This document shows positions 7,707 to 13,377 of a stretch of 19,962 nt of DNA, one piece after another; positions within the stretch are counted from its first letter, which is position 1, and each line of letters begins with the position of its first letter. Source of the DNA: J061 sp003695725 [NCBI: Candidatus Schekmanbacteria bacterium] (GTDB taxonomy: Bacteria; Schekmanbacteria; GWA2-38-11); NCBI GenBank assembly GCA_003695725.1, contig RFHX01000045.1:1-19962 (forward strand), read 5' to 3'. Position numbers and translations under genes: made by a program. Below the pieces are notes generated by a model, which had not been told where the DNA came from, did not search any database, and was given only the letters and a program-made list of their open reading frames with translations.

Positions 7707-8783
7707 ATGAAAAAACAAAGAAAAATTCTTTTTTTTGGCATTTCTCCAATGAATTACTTCATTTTCAAGCCAATACATCAATTTTTGAAGAAAGATAAGA
7801 GGATTGAAATCTTTTTTACATCAAAATACGAAGGTTCAAAAAATCCCAAAAAATTATTTTATTCAAAACTTGGAATGTATGAAGAAAAACTTGTCCATTT
7901 GAGGTTGGCGCCTCTAAAAAAATTCGATCTCTATATAAGTCCTGACATTATGATGGTAGGTAAAAGATGCAAAGTAAAAGTTCATACTTTCCATGGTGTC
8001 TCTTTCAAAGGGAAAGCATATTCTGAAAAGGTTTACAGCTTCGATAAGCTATTTATTACAGGTGAGTATATGCGAAGAAAATTCATAAATGATGGGATAT
8101 TGAGAGAAAACGATGAAAGAATAGAAAAGATAGGAATGCCCAAACTCGATGCTTTAGTCAACAATACCCTGAAACGAGAGGAAATACTTTCATCTTTATC
8201 TCTGAATCCTAACTTACCTGTTGTCATTTATGCACCTACTTGGTCGCAGAAATCATCTCTTTACTCCGTTGGTGAAGAATTGCTGAAAAAACTCTCGCGC
8301 GAAAATATCAACCTTCTTGCAAAACTTCACGACCATTCCTATGATTTGAGGAGAAATCCTGTCGATTGGGCAAAAAAGCTTTCGGAGATAGAACAGGAGA
8401 GAAGAAACTTCAGGGTTGTTAGAGATTATGATATTATTCCTTATCTTTTCTCGAGCGACCTTTTGATTTCTGACCTAAGTTCTGTTGCCAATGAGTTTCT
8501 GCTTCTTGACAGACCGATTGTATTTATAGATACTCCAAAACTTGAAGAAAGATATAAAAATAGTATAGAGCTTAAAACTTGGGGAAGGAAATCAGGCTAT
8601 ATAGCCAAGGGCGTTGATGAGATTATTGATGCCGTAAAAAGAGGGCTCACTCATCCTGAGGAACATTCAGAAATTAGGAGAAAGATGGCAGAGGACCTTT
8701 TCTATAATATAGGATGTGCGACTAAGAAAGCAGTTGAATCGATATACAGATACCTTGAAATGGAGGAAATGAAATTTCAATGA
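7707..8783 (+). CDS. TagF/TagB-like CDP-glycerol glycerophosphotransferase family protein, copy B
   Basis: A 358-residue paralogue of the gene at 5474. The same blocks occur in order: ISPMNYFIFKPIHQFL (12-27), VHTFHGVSFKG (92-102, His96), KLFITGEYMRRKF (114-126), IGMPKLDALVNN (142-153), VIYAPTWSQKSSLY (173-186), LLAKLHDHSYD (203-213, His208) and ISDLSSVANEFLLLDRP (254-270). YAPTW is nearer the family consensus than YAPTH of copy A. Both conserved His residues are kept, so both copies look catalytically competent. A 26-nt gap with no clear Shine-Dalgarno precedes it, and its stop overlaps the LicC-like nucleotidyltransferase by ATGA, pointing to shared function with that CDP-donor enzyme. Two copies may add different residues, or one may prime and the other extend (inference). 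Confidence 0.82.
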   Translation: MKKQRKILFFGISPMNYFIFKPIHQFLKKDKRIEIFFTSKYEGSKNPKKLFYSKLGMYEEKLVHLRLAPLKKFDLYISPDIMMVGKRCKVKVHTFHGVSFKGKAYSEKVYSFDKLFITGEYMRRKFINDGILRENDERIEKIGMPKLDALVNNTLKREEILSSLSLNPNLPVVIYAPTWSQKSSLYSVGEELLKKLSRENINLLAKLHDHSYDLRRNPVDWAKKLSEIEQERRNFRVVRDYDIIPYLFSSDLLISDLSSVANEFLLLDRPIVFIDTPKLEERYKNSIELKTWGRKSGYIAKGVDEIIDAVKRGLTHPEEHSEIRRKMAEDLFYNIGCATKKAVESIYRYLEMEEMKFQ

Positions 8784-9505
8784 AAGCAGTGATACTCGCC
8801 GCAGGTGAAAGCAAACGGCTTCATCCCTATACCATAGACACACCGAAATGCCTGCTTGAGATTGGGACTAAACCAATAATCAATCATCAGATTGATAGTC
8901 TTAAAGCAAATGGCATTGATGAGATTACTATTGTTACAGGGTTTGGCGCAGATAAGATTAGAAATTGTATAGGGGAGAGCTGTGATTTTGTTCATAATGA
9001 AAATTATAAAGAAACGAGCAGCATATATTCCCTTTGGTTGGCTAAAAAAAATCTTCTGGGGAGTTCTTTTGTAATTCTCAATTCTGATGTTTTTTTTCAT
9101 CCAAAAATAATGAAAAAACTTGTGTCCTTTTCAAGGGAAGATTGCATTACAGTTGACTATACAAGCATACTGAATGAAGAGGAGATGAAAGTAAAAGTAA
9201 AGGATGGAAAAGTTGCTGATATGAGCAAGTCGATGAAGCCGGAGGATGCTGACGGAGAAAATCTTGGTCTAATCAAATTTGGCAGAGAGGGTGGTAAAGA
9301 ACTTTTCAAGTTGATGGATGAGTTGATAGCAAATGGCAAAACTAATGAATGGGCGCCTTATGCTTTTAAGGAATTAGCCCAATATTACCCTCTATATGTG
9401 GTTGATATTGGCGGATTGCCATGGATTGAAATAGACTTTCCTGAAGACCTTGAAAAAGCGCGCAGAAAAATTTATGAAGAGATTAAGAAAGAAGAGTGGA
9501 AATGA
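8780..9505 (+). CDS. LicC-like CTP:phospho-alcohol (phosphocholine-type) nucleotidyltransferase
   Basis: A 241-residue single-domain nucleotidyltransferase resembling the phosphocholine cytidylyltransferase/LicC group. The nucleotide loop is VILAAGESKRLHPYT (4-18) with PKCLLEIG (22-29, Lys23). NENYKETSSIYSLWLA (73-88) is the substrate-loop signature of the group. The metal-binding aspartates fit Asp103 in ILNSDVFF and Asp219 in WIEIDFPEDLEKAR. LicC makes CDP-choline for LPS phosphocholine, and relatives make CMP-aminoethylphosphonate or CDP-2-glycerol. Coupling (ATGA overlap) to a TagF-like phosphotransferase makes a CDP-X product the best inference, with X unknown. No choline kinase, choline transporter or TagD-type cytidylyltransferase is in the window. 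A sugar-1-phosphate substrate cannot be excluded. It overlaps moaD downstream by 4 nt. Confidence 0.8.
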   Translation: MKAVILAAGESKRLHPYTIDTPKCLLEIGTKPIINHQIDSLKANGIDEITIVTGFGADKIRNCIGESCDFVHNENYKETSSIYSLWLAKKNLLGSSFVILNSDVFFHPKIMKKLVSFSREDCITVDYTSILNEEEMKVKVKDGKVADMSKSMKPEDADGENLGLIKFGREGGKELFKLMDELIANGKTNEWAPYAFKELAQYYPLYVVDIGGLPWIEIDFPEDLEKARRKIYEEIKKEEWK

Positions 9506-9750
9506 CTTTAAAAATTCTATATTTTGCGGCAATCAGAGAAAAACTTGGCAAGAAGAGTGAAGAAATTACGGCAAGAGAAGGAGAAACCGTTGGTGATTTG
9601 ATGAAAAGACTTTCAGAAAAGTATGAAATCGTTGCACAGATGGAAAAAACTCTAATGGTTGCCGTCAATAAAGAATACCGTGACAACAGCTATTTGCTCA
9701 AAGATGGTGACGAGGTAGCCCTAATACCTCCTGTAAGCGGCGGACAGTAA
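9502..9750 (+). CDS. moaD: MoaD, small sulfur-carrier subunit of molybdopterin synthase (C-terminus GGQ)
   Basis: An 82-residue ubiquitin-like beta-grasp protein. LKILYFAAIREKLG (3-16) and the C-terminal block DGDEVALIPPVSGG (68-81) are diagnostic for MoaD. In molybdenum-cofactor synthesis the final glycine is adenylated by MoeB and thiocarboxylated, then delivers sulfur to precursor Z inside MoaE. Here the glycine pair is followed by Gln82 before the stop, so the required free C-terminal Gly is not directly encoded. Start: ATG 9502 makes an ATGA overlap with the upstream stop; an in-frame GTG at 9496 would add two residues. The stop is directly followed by an in-frame ATG of the moaE region. 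No other cofactor genes are in the window. Confidence 0.9.
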   Translation: MTLKILYFAAIREKLGKKSEEITAREGETVGDLMKRLSEKYEIVAQMEKTLMVAVNKEYRDNSYLLKDGDEVALIPPVSGGQ

Positions 9751-9752
9751 AT

Positions 9753-9757
9753 GGGAG
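9753..9757 (+). promoter_or_regulatory. Shine-Dalgarno site GGGAG choosing ATG 9766 for moaE
   Basis: GGGAG sits 8 nt before ATG 9766, an ideal spacing. The earlier in-frame ATG at 9751 abuts the moaD stop and has no comparable site. I therefore prefer 9766 for moaE, which also gives the usual short N-terminus. Confidence 0.55.
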
Positions 9758-9765
9758 ATTTTGAT

Positions 9766-10179
9766 ATGTATAAGATAACGAAAGAAGATATTGATATAAA
9801 TGAAATAATTAAAAAGGTTGCTTCTGAAAGGGCAGGTGCAATTGTCACTTTTTTAGGCGTAACGAGAGCAATCGATGAGGGAGATGAAAGAAGGATTTCT
9901 TATCTTGATTATGATGCCTATCCGGAAATGGCTGAGGAGCAAATGAAGAAGATAGGAGAAGAAGCAAAATCCAAGTTTAAAATTGCAGAAGTTTGCGTTT
10001 ATCACAAAATCGGCAGAGTGAATGTGGGGGAAGCAAGCGTAGGAATAGCTGTTTCCTCTCCTCATAGAGAGGATGGCTTTCTTGCCTGCAAATACATAAT
10101 TGACAGAATCAAGGAAATAACACCTATTTGGAAAAAAGAGGTGTGGGAAGGAGGAGAGCAGTGGAAAGGAAAAGAATAG
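9766..10179 (+). CDS. moaE: MoaE, large subunit of molybdopterin synthase
   Basis: A 137-residue protein matching MoaE in length and motifs. AGAIVTFLGVTRAID (23-37) is the N-terminal core, YLDYDAYPEMAEEQM (46-60) the following segment, KIGRVNVGEASVGIAV (81-96) the central strand and SSPHREDGFLACKYIIDRIK (97-116) the active-site helix. His100-Arg101 and the two lysines Lys116 and Lys123 fall at the positions of the E. coli catalytic His103-Arg104, Lys119 and Lys126, with the same seven-residue spacing. Together with MoaD it converts cyclic pyranopterin monophosphate to molybdopterin in the cytoplasm. ATG 9766 has a good Shine-Dalgarno; ATG 9751 would add five residues. The end overlaps the next gene by 19 nt. 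It looks fully competent, which makes the odd MoaD tail more interesting. Confidence 0.9.
   Translation: MYKITKEDIDINEIIKKVASERAGAIVTFLGVTRAIDEGDERRISYLDYDAYPEMAEEQMKKIGEEAKSKFKIAEVCVYHKIGRVNVGEASVGIAVSSPHREDGFLACKYIIDRIKEITPIWKKEVWEGGEQWKGKE
10148..10154 (+). promoter_or_regulatory. Shine-Dalgarno site AAGGAGG choosing GTG 10161 for the MBL-fold gene
   Basis: AAGGAGG lies 6 nt before GTG 10161 and is the best ribosome binding site in the window. It favours the GTG over the in-frame ATG at 10128, which would add 11 residues rich in Arg and Gly that do not belong to the MBL fold. Confidence 0.7.
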
Positions 10180-10823
10180 CAGTTGATTGTTTTACTGTGG
10201 GACCGTTTATGGAAAACTGCTTTATTCTAAGTAATGAAGAGGGCAAAGCAGTTGTTGTTGACCCGGGAGACGAGTCAGAAAAAATCATATCTCATCTTGA
10301 AAAGAATAATCTTACTCCATTGGTTCTCCTTGCCACGCATGCTCATATCGACCATATAGGCGCAGTTGAAGATTTGAAAAAAAGATATAGTGTACCGTTT
10401 GTCCTTCATAAGGATGATGAAGGGCTTTTGAAAATGGCTGATGAGCAATCGAGGATGGTGGGCCTTTCATTTGGAGATATTCCTGAGGTAGATATTTTTT
10501 TGAAGAATGAAAATGAAGTGCTAACTTTTGACAATTTTAGGTTTGATGTAATTCATACACCGGGCCATACTCGCGGCGGTGTATGTTATAAGATTTCAGA
10601 CATTCTATTTTCGGGAGATACGCTTTTCAGAAACTCAATCGGAAGAACCGATTTTCCGGGAGGAAGTTACAGCCAAATAATGGATTCCATTATCAATAAG
10701 ATAGTACCACTTGGAGATGATATTAGGGTTTTTTGCGGACATGGTCCTGATACTACAATAGGCATTGAAAGAAAAAACAATCCTTTTATTCTTGACCCTG
10801 AACAGTATAAGAATATACTGTAG
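10161..10823 (+). CDS. metallo-beta-lactamase-fold hydrolase, glyoxalase II-like (YcbL/GloC type)
   Basis: A 220-residue cytoplasmic MBL-fold enzyme with the full di-metal site: THAHIDH (His60, His62, Asp64, His65), HTPGHT (His136), SGDTLF (Asp153) and CGHGPDTT (His194). FRNSIGRTDFPGG (156-168) and GIERKNNPF are typical of the small glyoxalase-II relatives that hydrolyse S-lactoylglutathione or other thioesters. It lacks the long C-terminal domain of classical GloB. The true thioester substrate is unknown. The GTG start is supported by AAGGAGG at 10148-10154 and leaves a 19-nt overlap with moaE, so it is co-translated with the cofactor genes. An 8-bp hairpin covers its stop codon and may mark a transcript end. 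Confidence 0.87.
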   Translation: MERKRIAVDCFTVGPFMENCFILSNEEGKAVVVDPGDESEKIISHLEKNNLTPLVLLATHAHIDHIGAVEDLKKRYSVPFVLHKDDEGLLKMADEQSRMVGLSFGDIPEVDIFLKNENEVLTFDNFRFDVIHTPGHTRGGVCYKISDILFSGDTLFRNSIGRTDFPGGSYSQIMDSIINKIVPLGDDIRVFCGHGPDTTIGIERKNNPFILDPEQYKNIL

Positions 10824-10852
10824 CCTGTTGAAATCTTTTAAGAGAAAACAGG
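10802..10852 (+). repeat. inverted repeats at the end of the MBL-fold gene, possible terminator or mRNA-end structure
   Basis: ACAGTATA (10802-10809) and TATACTGT (10814-10821) form a perfect 8-bp stem with loop AGAA over the last codons and the stop. A second repeat, CCTGTT (10824-10829) with AACAGG (10847-10852), encloses a short TCTT/AAGA repeat. AACAG at 10801-10805 could also pair with CTGTT at 10825-10829, so the structures compete. No T-tract follows, so a classical intrinsic terminator is not supported. The position after the last tightly coupled gene of this run suits a transcript end. Confidence 0.35.
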
Positions 10853-11001
10853 GAAATTAATCTGCAAGAAATTTAGAGAAAGCAGAAAAAATCCATCCAT
10901 CATAGAATGAAAAGAAGAATTTTGTCCAGCTCATAAATTTGGATGGAAAATGTTTAGTAATTTCAATGAATTAACTGAAGTTTGAAGGAATTTTTAAGGG
11001 T

Positions 11002-11007
11002 AGGAAG
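11002..11007 (+). promoter_or_regulatory. Shine-Dalgarno site AGGAAG choosing ATG 11015 for folE
   Basis: AGGAAG lies 7 nt before ATG 11015. The frame also opens at TTG 10982, but that site has no clear ribosome binding site, and the 11 extra residues are not part of the usual short bacterial GTP cyclohydrolase I N-terminus. Confidence 0.5.
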
Positions 11008-11014
11008 TGCTGTT

Positions 11015-11560
11015 ATGGAAAGAGTTGAAAAGTATGTCAAAGAAATATTGAGTGCAATTGGCGAAGATGTATCACGGGAGGGCTTATTAAAAACACCCAA
11101 GAGAGTCATTGAAACAATAGAATTTCTGACTAGCGGCTATAAGGAAGATCCTAAAAAAGCTCTTGAAGGCGCAGGTTTCACTGAAGATTATGAAGAAATG
11201 ATTTTATTGAAAGGAATAGATATATTTAGTCTTTGCGAACATCATCTTCTTCCCTTTTATGGCAAGTGCCATGTTGCCTATATACCAAGGAAGAAACTTG
11301 TGGGACTCAACAAGTTGGCGCGAGTCGTAGAAATTTATTCGAAACGGCTTCAAATACAAGAACGTTTGACAAATCAGATTGCGCAGACAATTAACGAGGA
11401 ATTGAATCCCTTAGGCGTCGCCGTTGTTATTGAAGCAAAACATCTATGTATGATGATGGGAGGCGCACAAGAGCACGATGCAAGGGTTGTTACGAGCTCG
11501 ATTCTCGGTGCATTCAGAAGGCCTGAAACAAGAGCGGAGTTTATGAATCTAATTAGTTAG
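11015..11560 (+). CDS. folE: GTP cyclohydrolase I (FolE) homologue with Arg185-equivalent replaced by Gly
   Basis: A 181-residue protein, the length of short bacterial FolE. FolE opens GTP to 7,8-dihydroneopterin triphosphate, the first step of folate or biopterin synthesis. [17 protein letters not shown] (15-31) is the N-terminal signature and [11 protein letters not shown] (73-83) the zinc site, with Cys74, His76 and His77. [15 protein letters not shown] (97-111) and QIQERL (113-118) line the pocket, and [11 protein letters not shown] (142-152) carries His143 and the zinc ligand Cys145. A gap-free offset of 36 to E. coli FolE places every catalytic residue correctly except Arg185, which is Gly149 here, and Ser135, which is Asn99. 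The usual MRG-V-x-K segment reads MGGAQEHD. The codon is GGA, one transition from AGA. The gene stands apart from its neighbours (191 and 110 nt gaps). It may be a true but altered FolE, or a repurposed relative. Confidence 0.85.
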   Translation: MERVEKYVKEILSAIGEDVSREGLLKTPKRVIETIEFLTSGYKEDPKKALEGAGFTEDYEEMILLKGIDIFSLCEHHLLPFYGKCHVAYIPRKKLVGLNKLARVVEIYSKRLQIQERLTNQIAQTINEELNPLGVAVVIEAKHLCMMMGGAQEHDARVVTSSILGAFRRPETRAEFMNLIS

Positions 11561-11617
11561 AAGGAAATAAAAGGTTAGATACGAGAGTTTTTTAATCCCT
11601 CATAGAACTATAATGTC

Positions 11618-11647
11618 TTGATATCTTTCAGTAAATCCATTTAAAAT
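11618..11647 (+). promoter_or_regulatory. candidate sigma70-like promoter for the dcd homologue
   Basis: TTGATA (11618-11623) and TAAAAT (11642-11647) are separated by 18 nt, each matching consensus at 5/6. Transcription would begin about 7 nt further on, just before GAGGAG (11655-11660), giving a very short leader to ATG 11671. It would also serve the second glycan block, which follows with only 15 nt between genes. AT-rich context makes a chance match possible. Confidence 0.35.
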
Positions 11648-11670
11648 ATCCTTTGAGGAGAAAAAACCAT

Positions 11671-12228
11671 ATGCCTGTGAAGAATGATGAATGGATAAAA
11701 AGAATGTCCCTCGAAAGAGGGATGATAGAACCCTTTTGCGAAAAACTTTCAAGCAATGGAGTAATATCTTACGGATTGTCTTCTTATGGATATGATATAC
11801 GGCTTTTTAATGAATTTAAGGTCATCAATGATACAGGGAAAATGGAAACAGTAGATCCGAAAGATTCCAAAAGATATGATTTTGAAACCATAAAAACAGA
11901 TGTATTTGAGATAAAACCGGGTCAAACAGTCCTTGGCCGTTCCCTTGAATATTTTAGAATTCCCCGTAATGTTATTGTTCTGTGTTTTGGCAAGTCCACA
12001 TATGCAAGATGTGGGATATTGGTAAATATTACTCCCCTTGAACCGGAATGGGAAGGATATATAACGATAGCAATTTCGAATATCTCGTTGAATAGAGTGA
12101 AGCTTTATGCATTGGAAGGAATTTCTCAGATAGTTTTTATTGAAAGCGATGAAACCTGTCTTGTTTCCTATGCTGATAGAAAGGGGAAATATCAAGCCCA
12201 AAAAGAGATAACATCAGCAAAAGTATAA
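11671..12228 (+). CDS. dcd: dCTP deaminase (Dcd) homologue lacking the catalytic glutamate
   Basis: A 185-residue trimeric dUTPase-fold protein aligning end to end with the long Dcd subgroup: DEWIKRM (6-12), GMIEPF (17-22), VISYGLSSYGYDIR (31-44), EYFRIPRNVIVLCFGKSTYA (93-112), PLEPEWEGYI (122-131) and SYADRKGKYQ (166-175). Dcd deaminates dCTP to dUTP. Ser109 and Arg113 match E. coli Ser111 and Arg115. The general-base Glu138, always found as LEF or LEI in the strand after the W-x-G turn, is Ala134 here: the strand reads TIAISN. The codon GCA is one change from GAA. Substituting this Glu inactivates the E. coli enzyme as I recall, so dCTP deamination is doubtful. The fold and trimer could still bind nucleotide. 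ATG 11671 has GAGGAG 10 nt upstream; an in-frame TTG at 11653 would put that site inside the gene. Confidence 0.88.
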   Translation: MPVKNDEWIKRMSLERGMIEPFCEKLSSNGVISYGLSSYGYDIRLFNEFKVINDTGKMETVDPKDSKRYDFETIKTDVFEIKPGQTVLGRSLEYFRIPRNVIVLCFGKSTYARCGILVNITPLEPEWEGYITIAISNISLNRVKLYALEGISQIVFIESDETCLVSYADRKGKYQAQKEITSAKV

Positions 12229-12243
12229 CCTCCCATCAAAAGG

Positions 12244-13377
12244 ATGAAAAGAAAACTCAACACAATTCAGATTATCCCAAGGGCAGGATGCCACAGCGGT
12301 GGGACACTTCAAGCATATCAGCTTGCAAAAGGACTTTATGAGAGAGGCCATGATTCTCTCCTGATTATTCGCCCCGGAAAGCAATCAATAAAGAAAGCTG
12401 AAGAGTTTGGTATCCCATATGAGGCGATTCCAATGAAGAATGAATTCGATCTGAAATCTGTATTTAAACTCAGAGCGATTATCAAAAAATTCAAACCTGA
12501 TGTTATTCACGCCCACAAGGGACTTGCCCTTTCATTGTCCCTTGCCGCCCTTGTGGGAAACAGGAAAACAGTGCTAGTGGCAAACAGAGGGGTAATGTTT
12601 CCTCTCGATATATTTAACAGTATAAAATACCGCCTTTCGCGTCTTGATGGAGTTGTGGCAGTTTCCAATGTCGTAAGGGAAATAATGATTAAAAGTTCAG
12701 GGATTCAAGCGGATAAAGTGCGTGTAATCTATGGAGGTACAGACCTTGAAAGATTCGATTATAGAATATCACCAACGAAGATCAGAAATGAGTTTAATGT
12801 GAGGGATAGTTATCCTCTCGTTGGAATCATTGCAAATATAAGAAGATGGAAGGGGCATATCTATTTCGTTGAGGCAGCAAAAAAGGTAGTGGAAAAGTTT
12901 CCAAAAGCGCTTTTTTTCATTGTTGGAAGATACAATGAGGAAAGAGAAACCTTCAAACAATTGAATAGAAGAATAGATGAGCTTGGCATTGGAGATAAAC
13001 TAATCTTTACAGGGTTTAGGGAGGATGTGCCTGAAATCATTTCAGCTATGGACATTACAGTAAATGCTTCATATGATGGAGAGGGTCTTACAGGTACAAT
13101 AAGGGAATCTTTTGCTATGAAAACACCTGTTGTTGCAACAAAGATTGCAGGGAATCCTGAACTAGTCATTGACGGGAAAACAGGAATCCTTGTACCTCCA
13201 AAAGATTCTTCAGCCCTTGCTGAAGGCATAATTAAAATTGCAGACAATTGCGAACTTTTGAGAGAAATGGGAGAAAATGCCTACCAGCTTATTTTAGAGA
13301 AGTTTTCCTTGGAGAGCAGAATCAAGGCAATTGAAGAATTTTACTATGAGCTTTTAGAAAAAAGGCAGGCGATTTGA
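12244..13377 (+). CDS. family 4 glycosyltransferase (fourth), relative of the gene at 6544
   Basis: A 377-residue GT4 protein. The N-terminal loop is HSGGTLQAYQLAKGL (17-31), followed by PDVIHAHKGLAL (85-96) and VANRGVMFPLDIF (112-124). The donor half has VRVIYGGTDLERFD (159-172), IIANIRRWKGHIYF (195-208), FTGFREDVPEIISAMD (255-270) and E-x7-E at E280/E288 (EGLTGTIRESFAMKTP). As in the gene at 6544, the Arg five residues before the conserved Lys is missing (Asn198, with Lys203); Arg200 and Arg201 next to it might substitute. It begins 15 nt after the dcd homologue and ends in a TTGA overlap with the next GT4. It opens the second glycan block. Donor sugar unknown. Confidence 0.88.
   Translation: MKRKLNTIQIIPRAGCHSGGTLQAYQLAKGLYERGHDSLLIIRPGKQSIKKAEEFGIPYEAIPMKNEFDLKSVFKLRAIIKKFKPDVIHAHKGLALSLSLAALVGNRKTVLVANRGVMFPLDIFNSIKYRLSRLDGVVAVSNVVREIMIKSSGIQADKVRVIYGGTDLERFDYRISPTKIRNEFNVRDSYPLVGIIANIRRWKGHIYFVEAAKKVVEKFPKALFFIVGRYNEERETFKQLNRRIDELGIGDKLIFTGFREDVPEIISAMDITVNASYDGEGLTGTIRESFAMKTPVVATKIAGNPELVIDGKTGILVPPKDSSALAEGIIKIADNCELLREMGENAYQLILEKFSLESRIKAIEEFYYELLEKRQAI

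Noticed and set aside
10128-10160. ATG 10128 as start of the MBL-fold gene
   Set aside because: It would add an Arg/Gly-rich tail not in the fold, while GTG 10161 has a near-perfect Shine-Dalgarno at the right distance.
11653-11670. TTG 11653 as start of the dcd homologue
   Set aside because: It would place the GAGGAG ribosome binding site inside the gene; ATG 11671 matches the family N-terminus.
11749-12201. 150-codon open frame on the minus strand
   Set aside because: Antisense to the dcd homologue, whose sense frame aligns end to end with the family.
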